Positions 60,089 to 64,000 of a DNA stretch of 64,000 bases are shown piece after piece. Positions within the stretch are counted from its first letter, which is position 1; every line of letters begins with the position of its first letter. The notes under the pieces were generated by a model. It saw only the letters and a program-made list of their open reading frames with translations. It did no database searches and was not told where the DNA came from. The translations under genes and the position numbers were made by a program. The DNA lies in NCBI GenBank assembly GCA_030583605.1, contig CP129466.1, positions 248,001 through 312,000 of the forward strand. The letters are read 5' to 3'. This stretch comes from Gammaproteobacteria bacterium. Lineage in GTDB: Bacteria > Pseudomonadota > Gammaproteobacteria > Steroidobacterales > GCA-2729495.

Positions 60089-60625
60089 ATGGCGCTGTTG
60101 AAGATTCTGGAATATCCCGATCCCCGGCTGCGTACCCGTGCCCAGCCGGTGCCGGCCGTGGATGAGCGAATCCGCACCCTGGTCGCGGATATGCTCGAGA
60201 CCATGTACGCGGCGCCCGGCATCGGCCTGGCGGCGACCCAGGTGGACGTGCACCTGCGGGTCCTGGTGGTCGATATTTCGGAGCAGCGCAACCAGCCGCT
60301 GGCATTCGTCAATCCAGAGATCCTGGAAAAGGAAGGCACCGATTCGGGCGACGAGGGCTGCCTGTCGGTGCCGGGTTTCACCGAGACCGTGGAACGGGCC
60401 CGGCGGATCCGCGTCCGGGCGCTCGACCGGCAGGGCCGGCCCATCGAGTTCGAGGCCGAGGGCTTGCTCGCCGTCTGCATCCAGCACGAGATGGATCATC
60501 TCGACGGCAGGCTCTTCGTCGATTACCTCTCCGAGCTCAAGCGCCAGCGCATTCGCAAGAAGCTCGAGAAGGCGGCGCGCCGCGAGGCCACGCCGGGCGA
60601 GCGGAGCAAGGTCCCTGTCATTTGA
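60089..60625 (+). CDS. def: Peptide deformylase
   Basis: This enzyme removes the formyl group from the N-terminal Met of new proteins. It has 178 residues (E. coli 169). The three motifs are intact: GIGLAATQ (44-51), EGCLSVPG with metal ligand Cys91, and QHEMDHLDG with His133, Glu134 and His137. AAGGAG precedes the ATG. It is followed by fmt, the enzyme that adds the same formyl group to initiator tRNA, in the usual def-fmt-rsmB order. Confidence 0.98.
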   Translation: MALLKILEYPDPRLRTRAQPVPAVDERIRTLVADMLETMYAAPGIGLAATQVDVHLRVLVVDISEQRNQPLAFVNPEILEKEGTDSGDEGCLSVPGFTETVERARRIRVRALDRQGRPIEFEAEGLLAVCIQHEMDHLDGRLFVDYLSELKRQRIRKKLEKAARREATPGERSKVPVI

Positions 60626-60691
60626 TCCCGTTACGCCACGCTCCCGCAGCAGTGCGGTGATCGACGCGGCCGTGACCGACCGGTTGCCGCA

Positions 60692-61645
60692 GTGAAGAAC
60701 GGGGCGCCGGCGCGGATCGTGTTTGCCGGCTCGCCGCAGTTCGCGGTCCCGGCGCTCGCGCGGCTCGTCGATTCGCGCCACCGCCTGGTTGCCGTTCTTA
60801 CCCAGCCCGACCGGCCGGCAGGACGCGGCCGGCGGCTGCAGGCCAGCGCGGTCAAGGAGTACGCGCTCGCGCGCGGCCTGGAGTTGCTCCAGCCGGTGAG
60901 CCTGCGCCGGGACGGGGACGTGATCGCGCGCCTGCGTGCCTGCGCCGCAGACCTGATGGTGGTCGTCGCCTATGGATTGATCCTGCCGCGCAGCGTGCTG
61001 GAAATCCCCGCGCGCGGCTGCATCAACCTGCATGCGTCGCTGCTGCCGCGCTGGCGCGGCGCCGCGCCGATCCAGGCTGCCGTGCTCGCCGGCGATGAAC
61101 GCACCGGCGTCAGTCTGATGCGTCTGGACGAGGGCCTCGACACCGGCCCGGTCGCGGCGTCGCGCACGGTGGTGATCGGCCCGGCAGAAACGGCGGGCGA
61201 ATTGCACGACCGGCTGGCACTCCTCGGCGCCGATCTGCTGCTCGATGAGATCGAAGGCGTCCTGGACGGCACGGCGGCGTTTGCCCCGCAGGGCACGCAG
61301 GATGTGACCTATGCGGGCAAACTCAGCAAGGAAGAGGCGCGACTCGACTGGTCCGAGCCGGCACTCACGCTCGAACGGCGCGTGCGCGCCTACAACCCCT
61401 GGCCGGTGGCCGAGACCCGCCTCGACGGGTTGCAGCTGCGCTGCTGGATGGCGCGGGCCCTGGCGGGAGGCGCCAGCGGCCAGCGTCCCGGGACGGTCGT
61501 CGCCAGCGGCACCGAGGGCGTGGACGTGCAGACGGGCAACGGGCTGCTGCGCCTGACCAGCCTGCAACTGGCGGGACGCCAGCGTCTCGATGCGGGAGTA
61601 TTCGCGAACGGTTACGCACTGGCAGGCAAGGTTCTCGGCCCGTGA
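60692..61645 (+). CDS. fmt: Methionyl-tRNA formyltransferase
   Basis: Fmt transfers a formyl group from 10-formyl-tetrahydrofolate to Met-tRNA(fMet). It has 317 residues (E. coli 315), with GTG start at 60692. Catalytic residues Asn112, His114 and Asp150 sit in INLHASLLPRWRGAAPIQ and RLDEGLDTGP. The C-terminal tRNA-binding domain begins near 205. It overlaps rsmB by 4 bp (GTGA). Confidence 0.97.
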   Translation: MKNGAPARIVFAGSPQFAVPALARLVDSRHRLVAVLTQPDRPAGRGRRLQASAVKEYALARGLELLQPVSLRRDGDVIARLRACAADLMVVVAYGLILPRSVLEIPARGCINLHASLLPRWRGAAPIQAAVLAGDERTGVSLMRLDEGLDTGPVAASRTVVIGPAETAGELHDRLALLGADLLLDEIEGVLDGTAAFAPQGTQDVTYAGKLSKEEARLDWSEPALTLERRVRAYNPWPVAETRLDGLQLRCWMARALAGGASGQRPGTVVASGTEGVDVQTGNGLLRLTSLQLAGRQRLDAGVFANGYALAGKVLGP

Positions 61646-62982
61646 GCGCGCCGGCCAGCGGCGCGGCGACGCGGGGCCTCGCGGCGCGCGCGGTTGCGCG
61701 CGTGCTGGTCGAAGGTCGTACGCTCGACGTGGCGTTGCAATTGCCGGAGATGGACTCGCTCGCCGCCGCGGACCGTGCGCAGGTCAGGGCGCTCGCCTAC
61801 GGCGCAACCCGCTGGCACCACCGTCACCGCCGCCTGCTGGGCGAGCTGTTGCACCGCCCGTCAGCGCGTCTGGAGCCCGAACTGGAAGCCCTGCTCTCGG
61901 TCGGCCTGTTCCAGGTGCTCGACGCAGCGCAACCCGATTACGCAGCGGTCTCCGCCACGGTGGCCGCGGCTCGGTGGCTGGGCCGGTCCCGGGCGACTGG
62001 GCTCGTCAATGCGGCGCTGCGCCGGATGCAGCGCGAGCGCACGCCGCTGCTCGCCGCGGCGCTGGCGGCGGACGACGGGCGCTATTCCTGCCCGTCCTGG
62101 CTGATCGACCGGCTGCGCAGCGACTGGCCCCGGGACTGGCAGCCAGTGCTCGAGGCTTCGCTGCAAGCGCCGCCCCTGTGGTTGCGCGTGAACCGCCTGC
62201 GGCGCGATCCGGCCGAGTACCGCGCAGAACTCGCTACGGCCGGCATCGAGAGCACGGCGTCCCCGGAGCTGCCCTTCGCGCTGCGCCTCGCGCGCGCGAC
62301 ACCGGTGGCCGGGATCCCGGGATTCCTTGCGGGCGAGGTCAGCGTCCAGGACGTTGCGGCGCAGGTCGCGGGCCTGCTGCTCGATGTGGCGCCCGGGATG
62401 CGCGTGCTCGATGCCTGTGCCGCGCCGGGCGGCAAAGCGACCCAGCTGCTCGAACTTGCGGCCGGTGAGATCGATCTGCTGGCGCTCGACCACGATGCGA
62501 CGAGGCTCGTGCGGGTCGGCGAGAACCTGGAGCGGCTCGGTTTGCGTGCAACCACGGTGTGCGCAGATGCGCGTGAACCGTCATCGTGGTGGGATGGGCG
62601 ACCGTTCGACCGCATCCTCGTGGATGTGCCCTGCTCGGGCACCGGGGTCATCCGGCGGCACCCGGACATCAAGCTGCTGCGGCGTCCCGGCGACATCGGC
62701 CCGCTTGCCGGGCGCCAGCGCGCGATACTCGACGCTGTCTGGCCGCTGCTCACCCGTGGCGGACAACTCCTGTACGTGAGCTGCTCGATTCTGAGCGCAG
62801 AGAACACGGCAGTGGTCGGCGCCTTCCTGGCGGCGCACCCGCAGGCAAGACTCGAGCGCATTGCGCCGGCCACGCTGCCGGACTGGCTGCGGCCGTTGCC
62901 GGACGCGGGCTGGCAGAGTCTGCCGGGAGCCGCCGATACCGACGGTCTTTACTATGCTTTAATGACCCGCGCCGAGCCCTGA
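61642..62982 (+). CDS. rsmB: 16S rRNA (cytosine967-C5)-methyltransferase RsmB
   Basis: RsmB (Sun/Fmu) methylates C967 of 16S rRNA. It has 446 residues (E. coli 429), start GTG 61642 overlapping fmt. An N-terminal NusB-like RNA-binding domain (about 1-140) precedes the catalytic domain with SAM motif DACAAPGGK (257-265). The two catalytic cysteines are in VPCSGTG near 330 and SCSILSAEN near 387. No anomalies were seen. Confidence 0.97.
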   Translation: MSAPASGAATRGLAARAVARVLVEGRTLDVALQLPEMDSLAAADRAQVRALAYGATRWHHRHRRLLGELLHRPSARLEPELEALLSVGLFQVLDAAQPDYAAVSATVAAARWLGRSRATGLVNAALRRMQRERTPLLAAALAADDGRYSCPSWLIDRLRSDWPRDWQPVLEASLQAPPLWLRVNRLRRDPAEYRAELATAGIESTASPELPFALRLARATPVAGIPGFLAGEVSVQDVAAQVAGLLLDVAPGMRVLDACAAPGGKATQLLELAAGEIDLLALDHDATRLVRVGENLERLGLRATTVCADAREPSSWWDGRPFDRILVDVPCSGTGVIRRHPDIKLLRRPGDIGPLAGRQRAILDAVWPLLTRGGQLLYVSCSILSAENTAVVGAFLAAHPQARLERIAPATLPDWLRPLPDAGWQSLPGAADTDGLYYALMTRAEP

Positions 62983-63031
62983 GGAACGGCCATCCGCCGC
63001 AGCGGCGCGTAGCAACAGAGCCAGGATATTC

Positions 63032-63619
63032 ATGCAGTTGTTGAAACGGATGCTCCGTGCCATGGCCTGCCGGGGGCGGGCCCTGGCGGCGGTCGGCCTG
63101 CTGCTTGCAGCGCCGCCGGCGGCGCTCGCCGCCGACTTCGAGATCCGTACCGCGAGCATCGGCGCGCACGAGGGCAGCTGGGAACTCACGGCGCGGGTCG
63201 ACTACCGGTTGCCGGAGGAGGCGATTACCGCGCTCGAAAGCGGCGTCGTTCTCACGTTTCGGATCGAGGTGGAAATCTCCCGGTTTCGCGCCTGGTTTCT
63301 GAACGCCGGAGTACTTTCCATCGTGCGCGACTGGACGCTCAGCTTCGAGCCGCTGTCGCGCCGCTACCTCGTCCGCTATCCCGACGGCCGTGAGCCTACC
63401 TCTCACGCCACGCTGTTCAGCGCACTGAATGCGATCGGCAGGGTGCAGCAACTACCGATCGCGCCTGAATCGACCCTGGTTGCTCCTGAAACCTACCAGG
63501 TCGGCGTGCGCGCCTCGCTCAGCGGCGAGGCGCTGCCCGCGCCCCTGCAGTTCTTCGCTTTCTGGGATGGTGGTCTGAGCATCGAGAGCGAGTGGTACGA
63601 GTGGACCTTCACGCCATGA
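63032..63619 (+). CDS. DUF4390 domain protein, exported
   Basis: This is a 195-residue protein with a signal peptide (cleavage near ALAAD, residue 34) and one DUF4390 domain: ELTARVDYRLPEEAITALES near the N-terminus, then VVLTFRIEVEI and the final IESEWYEWTF. Genes of this family usually sit between rsmB and an NtrY-like kinase, as here. Its stop overlaps the kinase start by 4 bp, suggesting the two work together, perhaps as a periplasmic partner of the sensor. Function unknown. Confidence 0.85.
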   Translation: MQLLKRMLRAMACRGRALAAVGLLLAAPPAALAADFEIRTASIGAHEGSWELTARVDYRLPEEAITALESGVVLTFRIEVEISRFRAWFLNAGVLSIVRDWTLSFEPLSRRYLVRYPDGREPTSHATLFSALNAIGRVQQLPIAPESTLVAPETYQVGVRASLSGEALPAPLQFFAFWDGGLSIESEWYEWTFTP

Positions 63620-64000
63620 GATGGCCGCGTGGCGGCCTGGCGCTCGCGCTGGTCGTTACCGCCGGGCTGGTCGGGCTGGGGCTGCTCACCCAGGTCATGC
63701 AGAACACGGGCGCACTCGGGCGCTGGCACGACCTGATCCTGCTGGCCAATGTGGCCGGCGCACTCGTGCTCGCCGGCGTGCTGGTCTGGAACCTGGCACG
63801 GCTGCTGCGCGAACGCCGCCGGCAGATTCCGGGATCGGGTCTGAAACTGCGGCTGCTGGCCGCCTTTGCCGCCATTGCGGCGGCGCCAATGCTGGTGCTG
63901 TATCTCGTGGCCGTGCAGTTCCTGCACCGCGGGATCGAGACCTGGGCCGATGACGAGATCGCGCGGGAACTATCGCGTGCGCTGGAGTTCTCGCGCGTGG
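63616..64000 (+). CDS. NtrY-like sensor histidine kinase, N-terminal part only
   Basis: The ATG at 63616 overlaps the DUF4390 stop, and 128 residues are visible before the window ends. Three hydrophobic helices appear (about 7-27, 40-60 and 78-100), followed by HRGIETWADDEIARELSRAL, the start of the periplasmic/HAMP-linked region of NtrY-type kinases. The catalytic domains are outside the window, so the assignment rests on the N-terminus and gene order. A response regulator would be expected next. Confidence 0.75.
   Translation, partial: MRWPRGGLALALVVTAGLVGLGLLTQVMQNTGALGRWHDLILLANVAGALVLAGVLVWNLARLLRERRRQIPGSGLKLRLLAAFAAIAAAPMLVLYLVAVQFLHRGIETWADDEIARELSRALEFSRV

Overview
This window carries the replication-origin neighbourhood of a GC-rich (roughly two-thirds G+C by eye) gammaproteobacterial chromosome. 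The diagnostic markers are gyrB-recF-dnaN-dnaA on the minus strand, facing rpmH-rnpA-yidC-mnmE-mnmG on the plus strand. They are followed by rsmG-parA-parB, the complete atpIBEFHAGDC operon, glmU and glmS, and then the topA/smg/dprA/lysM/def/fmt/rsmB block. Gene order and the two 16-bp parS palindromes in recF resemble Pseudomonas- and Xanthomonas-like Gammaproteobacteria. I cannot name a genus.

Layout: 1-5544 (minus) holds gyrB (3' end outside the window), recF, dnaN and dnaA. A candidate oriC lies between dnaN and dnaA. 5720-9310 (plus) holds rpmH, rnpA, yidC and mnmE. 9311-13000 is accessory: a long inverted repeat, decayed fragments of a type I restriction methylase and a Fic protein, a serine-hydrolase-like lipoprotein and a membrane GGDEF protein. 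13129-23973 holds mnmG and rsmG, separated by an oligopeptide ABC operon (oppA with an in-frame amber codon, oppB, oppC, fused oppDF), a SIMPL-domain protein, a cytochrome c4-like diheme protein and an acuI-like reductase. 23966-33442 is parA, a structured intergenic element, parB and the ATP synthase operon. 33505-41774 has two paralogous methyltransferases flanking glmU-glmS and a pyridoxamine-oxidase-like protein, then a luciferase-like oxidoreductase. 42036-54489 contains rimO, an HD-domain protein, xthA, prlC, gorA, aroE, tag, a large secreted subtilase and tsaC. 54542-64000 contains topA, smg, dprA, a LysM protein (tsaP-like), def, fmt, rsmB, a DUF4390 protein and the start of an NtrY-like sensor kinase.

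Most of the window is housekeeping: replication initiation, chromosome partition, oxidative phosphorylation, tRNA and rRNA modification, cell-wall precursor synthesis and protein maturation. The least explained parts are the paralogous methyltransferase pair with a PqqD-like C-terminal tail, the palindrome-rich element splitting parA from parB, the rnpA gene with no ATG/GTG/TTG start at its conserved N-terminus, and the interrupted oppA. I found no tRNA, rRNA, CRISPR array or intact transposase gene.
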